A stretch of DNA of 5,697 nt from an uncultured Chitinophagaceae bacterium (GTDB lineage: Bacteria; Bacteroidota; Bacteroidia; Chitinophagales; Chitinophagaceae): NCBI GenBank assembly GCA_937996595.1, contig CALKVC010000045.1, positions 1-5,697 on the forward strand. The letters are read 5' to 3'. Each line of letters begins with the position of its first letter. Within the stretch, counting starts at the first letter, position 1. The position numbers and the translations under genes are program-made. Of the stretch, positions 1 to 5,257 are shown one piece after another. A model generated the notes under the pieces. The model ran no database searches, was not told the DNA's origin, and was given only the letters and a program-made list of their open reading frames with translations.

Positions 1-1359
1 GCGCCTGATACCATCAGCACCTACAGATGTAAACCTGCTGTCGGTACTGGCTGGAAATGGCCCGCCATGCTGCATGCTTAAACAAACCTCCACTCCGGTG
101 GGAACGCCGTTTAATATCAGCCTTCCGCAAATATTTTTTATCGATTCCACAATATCTTCATTAACAGCGATTTCATTTTCAGTTGCCAAGATGGTAGCCG
201 TAAGCTGGCCTACTATTTTTTCTGCAACTGTTTTCATTTCATGCATATCACTGCATCCAATTACAATTGAGTACGGCCCAAATACTTCCTGGTGCAACAA
301 AGGATTTTGTAAAAAATTAGTTGCCGATGTATAGGCGATGGTAGCTGTTCCTTCTAATTGATTGCCGGATGCTACTGCCATGGCAACTGTTTTAACCTCG
401 GGTTGCGATAAGGCGGTTGCTCTTTTTTCGATATAGTTATTATGGATGCCCGGATGCAGCATTGGCGCAGGTGCCACAAGTTTAATTTCATCAGACAAAT
501 GCTTTATGAACTGCTCCAGGTCTTCATTGTAAATGCCGATGATGATGCCCGGGTTTGTACAAAATTGTCCTGCACCCAGGGTGATTGATCCTGCTAATTG
601 CCTGGCCGCTTCAACCACACCTGATTTCATTTTTTCCGGAAATAAGAAAACAGGATTCACGCTTCCCATTTCGGCAAAAACAGGAATGGGTTCTTTGCGT
701 TGGTTACCCCAGTCGAATAACTGTTTTCCGCCGGCAAACGACCCTGTAAAACCTACTGCTTTTGTAAAAGGATGTTTCACCAATGCTTCCCCAATTTCAT
801 AGGATGCTCCATGTATATGGGAAAAAACAGCAGCCGGCATGTTGGTTTTGGTAATAGCTTTTTTAATGGCTGCGGCCATCAGTTCACTTGTTCTGGCGTG
901 TGCCGGATGTGCTTTTACAATTACTGGGCACCCGGCTGCAAAAGCACAGGCAGTATCACCTCCTGCGGTAGAATAGGCAAAAGGAAAATTGCTTGCTCCA
1001 AATACAACCACCGGGCCCAGCGGTACCAGCATTTTCCGGATATCGGGTTTTGGTGGTGTTTTATCCGGGATGGCAGTGTCTATTCTTGCATCCAGCCATT
1101 GGCCGCTTTCACAAAAACTGGCATAGCTGTTCAGTTGAAAAATAGTCCTGGCTTTTTCTCCCCTTAACCTTGCTTCGGGTAAATTTGTTTCCTGCATGGC
1201 CGTATGAATAAGTTTATCACCAAGCTGTTCTATTTCTTCGGCTACCTGGCGCATAAAACCGGCACGCTGTTTCAATGTTTTTCTGCGATATTCATGAAAA
1301 GCCAGCCAGGCTTCCTGCATATTTTTTTCTATTTCCGCAACGGTTGAATCTTTGAACAT
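1..1359 (-). CDS. alpha-ketoglutarate-semialdehyde dehydrogenase (2,5-dioxopentanoate dehydrogenase), C-terminus cut by window edge
   Basis: Predicted cytoplasmic NAD(P)+-dependent oxidation of 2,5-dioxopentanoate (alpha-ketoglutarate semialdehyde) to 2-oxoglutarate, the last step of hydroxyproline and some pentose/hexarate pathways. The minus-strand frame is open for 453 codons from ATG at 1359 to the edge with no stop. It carries the aldehyde dehydrogenase signature set: GASNFPF (121-127, with the oxyanion Asn124), VKAHPAH (148-154), GFTGS (203-207), catalytic-base Glu230 in AEMGSVNP, nucleophile Cys267 in GQFCTNPG, and EVFGP (358-362). The GASNFP, AHPAH and MGSVNPVF wording is what I associate with the KGSADH subfamily rather than generic ALDHs. 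Members are about 510-530 residues, so roughly 50-75 residues lie beyond the left edge. The start is 4 bases after the stop of the DapA-like gene, implying co-transcription and probably translational coupling. No Shine-Dalgarno is visible. The family call is secure; the physiological substrate is inferred. Confidence 0.9.
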   Translation of the reverse strand, partial: MFKDSTVAEIEKNMQEAWLAFHEYRRKTLKQRAGFMRQVAEEIEQLGDKLIHTAMQETNLPEARLRGEKARTIFQLNSYASFCESGQWLDARIDTAIPDKTPPKPDIRKMLVPLGPVVVFGASNFPFAYSTAGGDTACAFAAGCPVIVKAHPAHARTSELMAAAIKKAITKTNMPAAVFSHIHGASYEIGEALVKHPFTKAVGFTGSFAGGKQLFDWGNQRKEPIPVFAEMGSVNPVFLFPEKMKSGVVEAARQLAGSITLGAGQFCTNPGIIIGIYNEDLEQFIKHLSDEIKLVAPAPMLHPGIHNNYIEKRATALSQPEVKTVAMAVASGNQLEGTATIAYTSATNFLQNPLLHQEVFGPYSIVIGCSDMHEMKTVAEKIVGQLTATILATENEIAVNEDIVESIKNICGRLILNGVPTGVEVCLSMQHGGPFPASTDSRFTSVGADGIRR

Positions 1360-1363
1360 ATGA

Positions 1364-2260
1364 TTATAATACAGGTCTGTTTAAAATTCCTTCATTAATA
1401 ATGGTAAGGATTCTGTTCCTTTCTTCTCCTTCCAGGATCATTCTAGGGGGCCTTACATACTCAGAACCGATTCCTGTTTGTTTTTCTGCAAGTTTGATAT
1501 ACTGTACCAGTTTTGGGTGAATATCAAGTTCAAGCAATGGCATGAACCACCGGTATATTTTTAATGCTTCCTCCAAATTTCCAGTTTTTGCCAGGTTATA
1601 TACTGCAACGGTTTCTTTTGGAAATGCACATACCAGTCCGGCCACCCATCCGCAAGCCCCGGTGCATAATTCTTCCAGTGCGAGGGTGTCAACTCCGCAA
1701 AGTATCTTATACCTGTTTCCAAACCGGTTAATCATCCGGGTAACGTTTGTTACATCCCTGGTAGATTCTTTAACGGCCTGTATATTCTTACAGGTTTGTA
1801 ATTCCTCAAACATGTCAAGGGTGATTTCTGTCTTGTAATCTACCGGGTTATTATATATCATGATGGGCAGGTTGCTGTTTTCTGCAATGCTTTTGAACCA
1901 AATCACGGCTTCCCTATGGTCGGGTTTATACCGCATGGGTGGTAAAACCATAAGGCCGGATGCGCCCCATTTTTCGGCCAGGTTAGCCTGTGATATGGCT
2001 TCCCTGGTTGAGCCTTCCGCAATATTCAGGATTACAGGGATTTTGTTATTCACTTTTTCAACAGAAGTTTTTACCAGGCTTTCTTTCTCATGCAATGTTA
2101 ACACACTTGATTCGCCTAATGTACCGCCAAGTATCACGCCATGAACACCGGCATCTATCTGGGCCTGCAGGTTAAGACTGAATAAATCAAGGTCAACCTG
2201 GTCATTTTGGGTGAATTTGGTTGTAAGGGCAGGAAAAACCCCATTCCATGTAATTGTCAT
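1364..2260 (-). CDS. DapA/NAL-family class I aldolase-type enzyme, probable pyrroline-4-hydroxy-2-carboxylate deaminase or related dehydratase
   Basis: A 298-residue TIM-barrel enzyme of the dihydrodipicolinate synthase / N-acetylneuraminate lyase family, cytoplasmic. Numbered from Met at 2260: GGTLGES at 45-51 (the keto-acid-binding GxxGE motif), Tyr136 in YNNP, and Schiff-base Lys164 in AVKEST, close to E. coli DapA Tyr133 and Lys161. Length is normal for the family. The sequence alone does not tell the reaction. The downstream partner, an alpha-ketoglutarate-semialdehyde dehydrogenase 4 bases away, points to an enzyme that yields that semialdehyde: cis-4-hydroxy-D-proline-derived pyrroline deaminase, L-2-keto-3-deoxyarabonate dehydratase or 5-keto-4-deoxyglucarate dehydratase. 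I favour the hydroxyproline deaminase. Lysine-pathway DapA is unlikely in this context. A GTG start 24 bases upstream (2284) would add MHIIKSKQ. The ATG at 2260 is preferred because its MTITWNGVFPAL start matches the family N-terminus and the upstream GTG overlaps a promoter candidate. A-rich leader, no Shine-Dalgarno. Confidence 0.88.
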   Translation of the reverse strand: MTITWNGVFPALTTKFTQNDQVDLDLFSLNLQAQIDAGVHGVILGGTLGESSVLTLHEKESLVKTSVEKVNNKIPVILNIAEGSTREAISQANLAEKWGASGLMVLPPMRYKPDHREAVIWFKSIAENSNLPIMIYNNPVDYKTEITLDMFEELQTCKNIQAVKESTRDVTNVTRMINRFGNRYKILCGVDTLALEELCTGACGWVAGLVCAFPKETVAVYNLAKTGNLEEALKIYRWFMPLLELDIHPKLVQYIKLAEKQTGIGSEYVRPPRMILEGEERNRILTIINEGILNRPVL

Positions 2261-2283
2261 TTGTTTGGATTTTATTATGTGCA

Positions 2284-2290
2284 CAAACTA
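2284..2290 (-). promoter_or_regulatory. possible -7 element of the DapA-like/KGSADH operon
   Basis: On the minus strand the bases read TAGTTTG, one base short of the Bacteroidota -7 consensus TAnnTTTG. They lie 23 bases upstream of the preferred ATG, giving a plausible short leader. No good TTTG -33 box is seen at the expected distance, so this is a weak candidate. The 2261-2376 region holds no other clear operator; it is simply the divergent spacer between this operon and the tRNA promoter. Confidence 0.25.
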
Positions 2291-2376
2291 CGAAATAGAA
2301 AGGTTAAATGTGTGTATTGAGCATTGAAACTGGTAAAGGATGAATAATCTGTTTTTTGCCCTTTTTTTTAAAAATT

Positions 2377-2408
2377 TTTGGATACAAGCCTGCATCTGGT
2401 TATCTTTG
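2377..2408 (+). promoter_or_regulatory. Bacteroidota-type promoter of the tRNA-Glu gene
   Basis: TTTG at 2377-2380, a 20-base spacer, then TATCTTTG at 2401-2408, an exact match to the Bacteroidota sigma-A consensus (-33 TTTG, -7 TAnnTTTG). Initiation would fall around 2413-2416, about 10 bases before the mature tRNA 5' end. A T/A-rich tract (2361-2379) lies immediately upstream and overlaps the -33 box. Confidence 0.75.
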
Positions 2409-2424
2409 CCGTCCGAAAATTAAC

Positions 2425-2496
2425 GGCGCGTTGGTCAAGGGGTTAAGACGCCTCCCTTTCACGGAGGAATCACGGGTTCGATTCCCGTACGTGCTA
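2425..2496 (+). tRNA. tRNA-Glu (anticodon UUC)
   Basis: A complete cloverleaf can be folded by hand. The acceptor stem GGCGCGT (2425-2431) pairs with ACGTGCT (2489-2495), including G-U wobbles at 1:72 and 4:69. The D-stem is GTC/GAC (2434-2436/2447-2449) with a 10-base loop. The anticodon stem is CCTCC/GGAGG (2451-2455/2463-2467) with loop CTTTCAC and anticodon TTC at 2458-2460. The T-arm is ACGGG-TTCGATT-CCCGT (2472-2488). The discriminator is A2496. The following bases are CAAA, so CCA is not encoded and must be added after transcription. It decodes GAA and GAG. The G1-U72 start agrees with tRNA-Glu as I remember it from other Bacteroidota. It stands alone with its own promoter and terminator, opposite in orientation to the DapA-like operon. 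Confidence 0.95.
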
Positions 2497-2503
2497 CAAA
2501 AAC

Positions 2504-2530
2504 AGCTTCTCTCATGAGAGGCTTTTTTTT
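2504..2530 (+). terminator. intrinsic terminator of tRNA-Glu
   Basis: AGC (2504-2506) and CTCT (2509-2512) pair with AGAG (2517-2520) and GCT (2521-2523). The bases TT at 2507-2508 are bulged and the loop is CATG. Eight T follow at 2523-2530. It begins 7 bases after the tRNA 3' end, as expected for a monocistronic tRNA transcript. Confidence 0.75.
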
Positions 2531-2556
2531 ATTATTAGTAATCCTATGATACTAAG

Positions 2557-2611
2557 TCACGGGATCCCTGCCTGAATGCCTTCAGGCAGGGATCCCCGAA
2601 CGTGCTACAAA
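2557..2611 (+). pseudogene. decayed duplicate of the tRNA-Glu 3' end with altered T-arm
   Basis: The last 21 bases (2591-2611) match 2480-2500 of the intact tRNA and its immediate flank at 19 of 21 positions, including a perfect 12-base copy of ACGTGCTACAAA (2600-2611 versus 2489-2500). The first 7 bases, TCACGGG (2557-2563), match 2470-2476. Between these the normal T-loop is replaced by a much longer palindrome. No acceptor 5' strand, D-arm or anticodon arm precedes it, so it cannot be a working tRNA. It could be a tandem-duplication relic, the footprint of an integrative element that used the tRNA 3' end as its attachment site, or a tRNA-derived repeat. The similarity is plain in the sequence; the origin is inferred. 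Confidence 0.6.
2561..2596 (+). repeat. 16-bp perfect palindrome with 4-base loop
   Basis: Left arm GGGATCCCTGCCTGAA (2561-2576), loop TGCC, right arm TTCAGGCAGGGATCCC (2581-2596): every arm position pairs. As RNA or extruded DNA this would be a very stable hairpin. No T-run follows it directly, so it is not itself an intrinsic terminator. Size, GC content and intergenic position resemble REP-type elements. Only one copy is seen in this window, so repeat status across the genome is not shown. Confidence 0.8.
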
Positions 2612-2643
2612 CCTAGAAGCCTTTCAAACCCGGTAGGTTTTTT
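2609..2643 (+). terminator. terminator-like hairpin after the tRNA relic
   Basis: AAACCTA (2609-2615) pairs with TAGGTTT (2634-2640) over an 18-base loop, and the T-run continues to 2643. It follows the tRNA-like 3' end at the same relative place as the terminator of the intact tRNA-Glu, which supports this being the end of a former tRNA transcription unit. The stem is short and the loop long, so efficiency is uncertain. Confidence 0.45.
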
Positions 2644-2693
2644 AATTTACTGGGTTTTCTTCCGGGCAAACTATATCTCAGCGGTATGGTTTA

Positions 2694-2764
2694 TTCAATT
2701 GCTATAATAATTGAACATTTGGGATCTCCCGATCCGCAGCTAAATATGTACTTTTTTAGGCTGC
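2694..2764 (+). other. cluster of short inverted repeats upstream of gap
   Basis: Three small dyads lie in a row: TTCAATT/AATTGAA (2694-2700/2709-2715), GGATC/GATCC (2722-2726/2731-2735), and GCAGCTAAA/TTTAGGCTGC (2736-2744/2755-2764, one bulged base). They fill much of the gene-free stretch between the terminator-like hairpin and the gap promoter. They could be operators, weak terminators or chance; no known factor site is recognised. Otherwise 2645-2805 is A/T-rich noncoding DNA with a tandem AATTATTT pair (2775-2790). Confidence 0.35.
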
Positions 2765-2807
2765 ATTACACAAAAATTATTTAATTATTTAATGGGTTTT
2801 TCCCGCT

Positions 2808-2833
2808 TTTGTTATTGCTATACTGTAATTTTG
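2808..2833 (+). promoter_or_regulatory. candidate gap promoter
   Basis: TAATTTTG at 2826-2833 fits the Bacteroidota -7 consensus TAnnTTTG exactly and would give a leader of about 30 bases before the gap ATG. The nearest TTTG (2808-2811) is only 14 bases upstream, shorter than the usual spacing of about 19-20. The -7 element is therefore convincing and the -33 element is doubtful. Confidence 0.5.
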
Positions 2834-2870
2834 CAGCGCAAATTAATATATCACCATTTCAATTTTTTTT

Positions 2871-3881
2871 ATGAGTACAGTTAAAGTTGCAATCAATGGT
2901 TTTGGCCGTATCGGCCGTTTAGTATTTCGCCAGATACACAATATGAAAGGTATTGATGTGGTGGCCATTAATGACCTCACAAGCCCGGCGGTGCTGGCTC
3001 ATTTGTTGAAGTATGACAGTGCTCAGGGAAGGTTTAATGAAAAAGTAACTTCCACAGATAATGCAATCGTAGTTAACGGGCATGAAATAAAAATATACGC
3101 TCAGAAAGATCCTGCACAAATTCCATGGGGAACTCATGACGTAGATGTGGTAATTGAAAGCACAGGTTTTTTTACTGATAAGGCAAAAGCAGAAGCCCAC
3201 TTAACGGCCGGTGCCAAAAGGGTGGTGATTTCAGCTCCCGCAACCGGAGACCTTAAAACCGTTGTGTTTAATGTAAACCATAGCATTCTGGATGGCAGTG
3301 AAACAATCATAAGTTGCGCCAGCTGTACTACCAACTGCCTCGCGCCAATGGCAAAAGTGCTGAGTGATAATTTCGGTATACAAACAGGCATCATGAGTAC
3401 CATTCATGCTTATACCAACGACCAGAATACGCTGGATGCCCCTCATGCTAAAGGCGATCTTCGCAGGGCCAGGGCAGCTGCAGCTAATATCGTACCTAAC
3501 AGTACAGGTGCTGCAAAAGCAATCGGGCTTGTATTACCCGAACTGAAAGGCAAACTGGATGGCGGTGCACAACGTGTGCCGGTAATTACAGGTTCGGTTA
3601 CGGAATTATATACCATCCTTGAAAAAACAGTAACTGCTGAAGCGGTTAATGCAGCTATGAAAGCAGCCAGCAATGAAAGCTTTGGATACAACGAAGATGA
3701 AATTGTGAGCAGCGATGTGATTGGTATCACATATGGTTCATTGTTTGATGCCACTCAAACGAAAGTGATGACTATGGGAGACAAACAAATGGTAAAAACC
3801 GTAAGCTGGTACGATAATGAAATGAGTTATGTAAGCCAGTTGGTGCGCACCGTCCAGCATTTCGCCGGACTAATCAAGTAA
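2871..3881 (+). CDS. gap: type I glyceraldehyde-3-phosphate dehydrogenase, phosphorylating
   Basis: Cytoplasmic homotetrameric enzyme. It interconverts glyceraldehyde 3-phosphate, NAD+ and phosphate with 1,3-bisphosphoglycerate and NADH in glycolysis and gluconeogenesis. The 336-residue product has the usual full length. The N-terminal Rossmann domain has NGFGRIG (9-15) and the acidic NAD-specificity site in AIND (32-35). The catalytic domain has the active-site motif SCASCTTN (148-155) with nucleophile Cys152 and activating His179 in STIHAYT. It also has the S-loop with GDLRRARAA (195-203) and NIVPNSTGAA (206-215), RVPVITGSV (235-243), and the C-terminal WYDNEMSY (313-320). The Asp in the cofactor site favours NAD over NADP. 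The ATG at 2871 gives the canonical MSTVKVAINGFGRIG start and is preceded by eight T with no Shine-Dalgarno, as is common in Bacteroidota. It lies 86 bases before pgk, whose product carries out the next reaction. No missing residues or frameshift. Confidence 0.98.
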   Translation: MSTVKVAINGFGRIGRLVFRQIHNMKGIDVVAINDLTSPAVLAHLLKYDSAQGRFNEKVTSTDNAIVVNGHEIKIYAQKDPAQIPWGTHDVDVVIESTGFFTDKAKAEAHLTAGAKRVVISAPATGDLKTVVFNVNHSILDGSETIISCASCTTNCLAPMAKVLSDNFGIQTGIMSTIHAYTNDQNTLDAPHAKGDLRRARAAAANIVPNSTGAAKAIGLVLPELKGKLDGGAQRVPVITGSVTELYTILEKTVTAEAVNAAMKAASNESFGYNEDEIVSSDVIGITYGSLFDATQTKVMTMGDKQMVKTVSWYDNEMSYVSQLVRTVQHFAGLIK

Positions 3882-3888
3882 ATCAGTT

Positions 3889-3951
3889 AACCGCGGAGAC
3901 GCGGGAACGCTTTTGTAGTTTCAAAGTGTTTCCGCTTCTTTGCGGTTTTTT
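3889..3951 (+). terminator. large palindrome with T-run between gap and pgk (terminator or attenuator, REP-like)
   Basis: The inner stem GCGGGAACGCTTT (3901-3913) pairs with AAAGTGTTTCCGC (3923-3935) over 13 bp with two G-T wobbles and a 9-base loop. An outer stem AACCGC (3889-3894) pairs with GCGGTT (3942-3947). T continues to 3951. A competing small hairpin, CCGC-TTCTTT-GCGG (3932-3945) followed directly by TTTTTT, is a classic compact terminator. The CCGCGGAGACGCGG... and ...CTTTGCGGTTTT wording resembles the CCGCAGAGACGCAGAG-type intergenic palindromes that I recall from many bacterial genomes; that link is from memory. It starts 7 bases after the gap stop and could reduce read-through into pgk. 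Confidence 0.7.
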
Positions 3952-3967
3952 CTTAAACCAAGATATC

Positions 3968-5167
3968 ATGTCAACATTTTCCGCATATAATTTCAAAGAT
4001 CAAAAAGCATTAATCCGGGTTGATTTTAATGTGCCATTGGATGAAAATTTTCATATCACAGATGATAGCCGAATGACTGCAACAATTCCCACCATAAAGA
4101 AAATTCTATCTGATGGTGGTTCGGTCATTCTGATGAGTCATTTCGGACGCCCCAAAGACGGCCCGGTTGATAAATATTCCCTGAAACATTTGGTGAAACA
4201 CCTGCATGAACTGCTGGGAGGAAATACAAAGGTTTTTTTTGCGGATGACTGCATCGGCGAACAGGCAGTTTTAACTTCAGGGATGCTGAAACCGGGTGAA
4301 GTATTGCTACTGGAAAACCTTCGTTTTTACAAAGAAGAGGAAAAGGGCGACCAGGCCTTTGCAGAAAAACTCAGTAAACTGGGTGACATTTATGTTAACG
4401 ATGCATTTGGAACTGCTCACCGGGCACACGCTTCTACAGCGGTAATAGCACAGTTCTTTCAACCCGGGAAAAAGATGTTTGGCCTGCTGATGGAAAAGGA
4501 AGTGAACAGCGCCGAAAAAGTATTGCACGACAGCAAAAAGCCTTTCCTGGCTATCATAGGCGGGGCAAAGGTTTCCGATAAGATACTTATCATAGAAAAC
4601 TTACTGGAAAGGGCAACCGATATCATTATTGGTGGCGGAATGGCTTACACATTCTATAAAGCCAAAGGCGGAAATATAGGCAATTCACTTTGTGAAAATG
4701 AAAGGCTTGATGCTGCAACTGCATTATTGAATAAGGCGGCAGAAAAAGGAGTAAATATACATTTACCGGTAGACTCAGTGATAGCCGATAAGTTTGATGC
4801 ACAGGCTAATGTATCTGATGCTCCAAGTAATAACATACCTGATGGCTGGATGGGGCTAGATATAGGTCCTGAAGCATGTGATAATTTCACAAAAGTAATC
4901 CTGCAGGCCAAAACCATATTATGGAACGGCCCGATGGGCGTTTTTGAAATGGAAAAATTTCAGCAGGGAACCAAAACCATTGCCTTGTCTGTGGCGGAAG
5001 CAACGCAAAACGGGGCATTCAGCCTTGTTGGTGGCGGCGACAGCGTAGCGGCTGTTAAAAAATTCAACCTGGCAGACAAGGTTAGTTATGTTTCTACCGG
5101 CGGTGGCGCATTGCTTGAATACTTTGAAGGAAAAGTACTTCCGGGAATTGCTGCAATCAAAAATTAA
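3968..5167 (+). CDS. pgk: phosphoglycerate kinase
   Basis: Cytoplasmic monomeric kinase: 1,3-bisphosphoglycerate + ADP to 3-phosphoglycerate + ATP, the step after Gap. The 399-residue product is full length. The N-terminal substrate domain has RVDFNVPLD (17-25), the SHFGRP signature (57-62), ENLRFYKEEEKGD (116-128) and VNDAFGTAHRAHAS (143-156). The C-terminal nucleotide domain has IGGAKVSDK (197-205), IGGGMAYTF (221-229), WNGPMGVFE (319-327), GGGDSVAA (355-362) and STGGGALLEYFEGK (376-389). The start is ATG 3968, giving MSTFSAYNFKDQKALIRVDFN. An in-frame GTG at 3926 would add 14 hydrophobic residues but lies inside the preceding palindrome, so it is rejected. There is no Shine-Dalgarno, and no convincing separate promoter is seen between gap and pgk. 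It probably depends on read-through from gap or on a non-consensus promoter. Converges on the TPR gene across a bidirectional terminator. Confidence 0.97.
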   Translation: MSTFSAYNFKDQKALIRVDFNVPLDENFHITDDSRMTATIPTIKKILSDGGSVILMSHFGRPKDGPVDKYSLKHLVKHLHELLGGNTKVFFADDCIGEQAVLTSGMLKPGEVLLLENLRFYKEEEKGDQAFAEKLSKLGDIYVNDAFGTAHRAHASTAVIAQFFQPGKKMFGLLMEKEVNSAEKVLHDSKKPFLAIIGGAKVSDKILIIENLLERATDIIIGGGMAYTFYKAKGGNIGNSLCENERLDAATALLNKAAEKGVNIHLPVDSVIADKFDAQANVSDAPSNNIPDGWMGLDIGPEACDNFTKVILQAKTILWNGPMGVFEMEKFQQGTKTIALSVAEATQNGAFSLVGGGDSVAAVKKFNLADKVSYVSTGGGALLEYFEGKVLPGIAAIKN

Positions 5168-5190
5168 TACGGCACTTTCAATCTACTAAT

Positions 5191-5245
5191 AAAGAGATTC
5201 ACAGGGTATAGTAAATAAATTTTCTACACACTGTGAATCTCTTTT
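5191..5245. terminator. bidirectional terminator between convergent genes
   Basis: AAAGAGATTCACAG (5191-5204) and CTGTGAATCTCTTT (5231-5244) form a perfect 14-bp inverted repeat around a 26-base A/T-rich loop. It begins 23 bases after the pgk stop and ends 13 bases before the stop of the opposing TPR gene. Each strand ends in a short T-rich tail (CTCTTTT on plus, CTCTTTATTA on minus), so it can serve both transcripts. The long loop is unusual for an intrinsic terminator. Confidence 0.7.
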
Positions 5246-5257
5246 ACAGGATAGGTC

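Noticed and set aside
74..1167. Plus-strand open frames within 74-1167
   Set aside because: They are antisense to the aldehyde dehydrogenase, which has intact catalytic motifs over the whole stretch.
1364..2260. Lysine-biosynthesis dapA
   Set aside because: The family is right, but the partner gene is KGSADH and no lysine-pathway gene is nearby.
2261..2284. GTG start at 2284 extending the DapA-like protein by 8 residues
   Set aside because: The added MHIIKSKQ is not family-like, the GTG overlaps a promoter candidate, and the ATG at 2260 gives the expected N-terminus.
2661..2690. ATCTCAGCGGTATGG at 2675-2689 resembles a tRNA D-arm (compare TAGCTCAGCGGTAGAGC)
   Set aside because: The D-stem does not close and no acceptor, anticodon or T-arm follows; resemblance over so few bases is not enough to call a tRNA relic.
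2686..2784. 32-codon ORF starting ATG at 2686 in the tRNA-gap spacer
   Set aside because: Short, low-complexity A/T-rich composition, no ribosome-binding context or family resemblance; chance is likely.
3926..3967. GTG start at 3926 extending Pgk by 14 hydrophobic residues, a possible signal-like sequence
   Set aside because: The extension lies within the terminator-like palindrome, and the ATG at 3968 begins the canonical cytoplasmic Pgk sequence.
2919..4917. Minus-strand open frames opposite gap and pgk
   Set aside because: They have no recognisable domains and lie opposite full-length, motif-complete enzymes.
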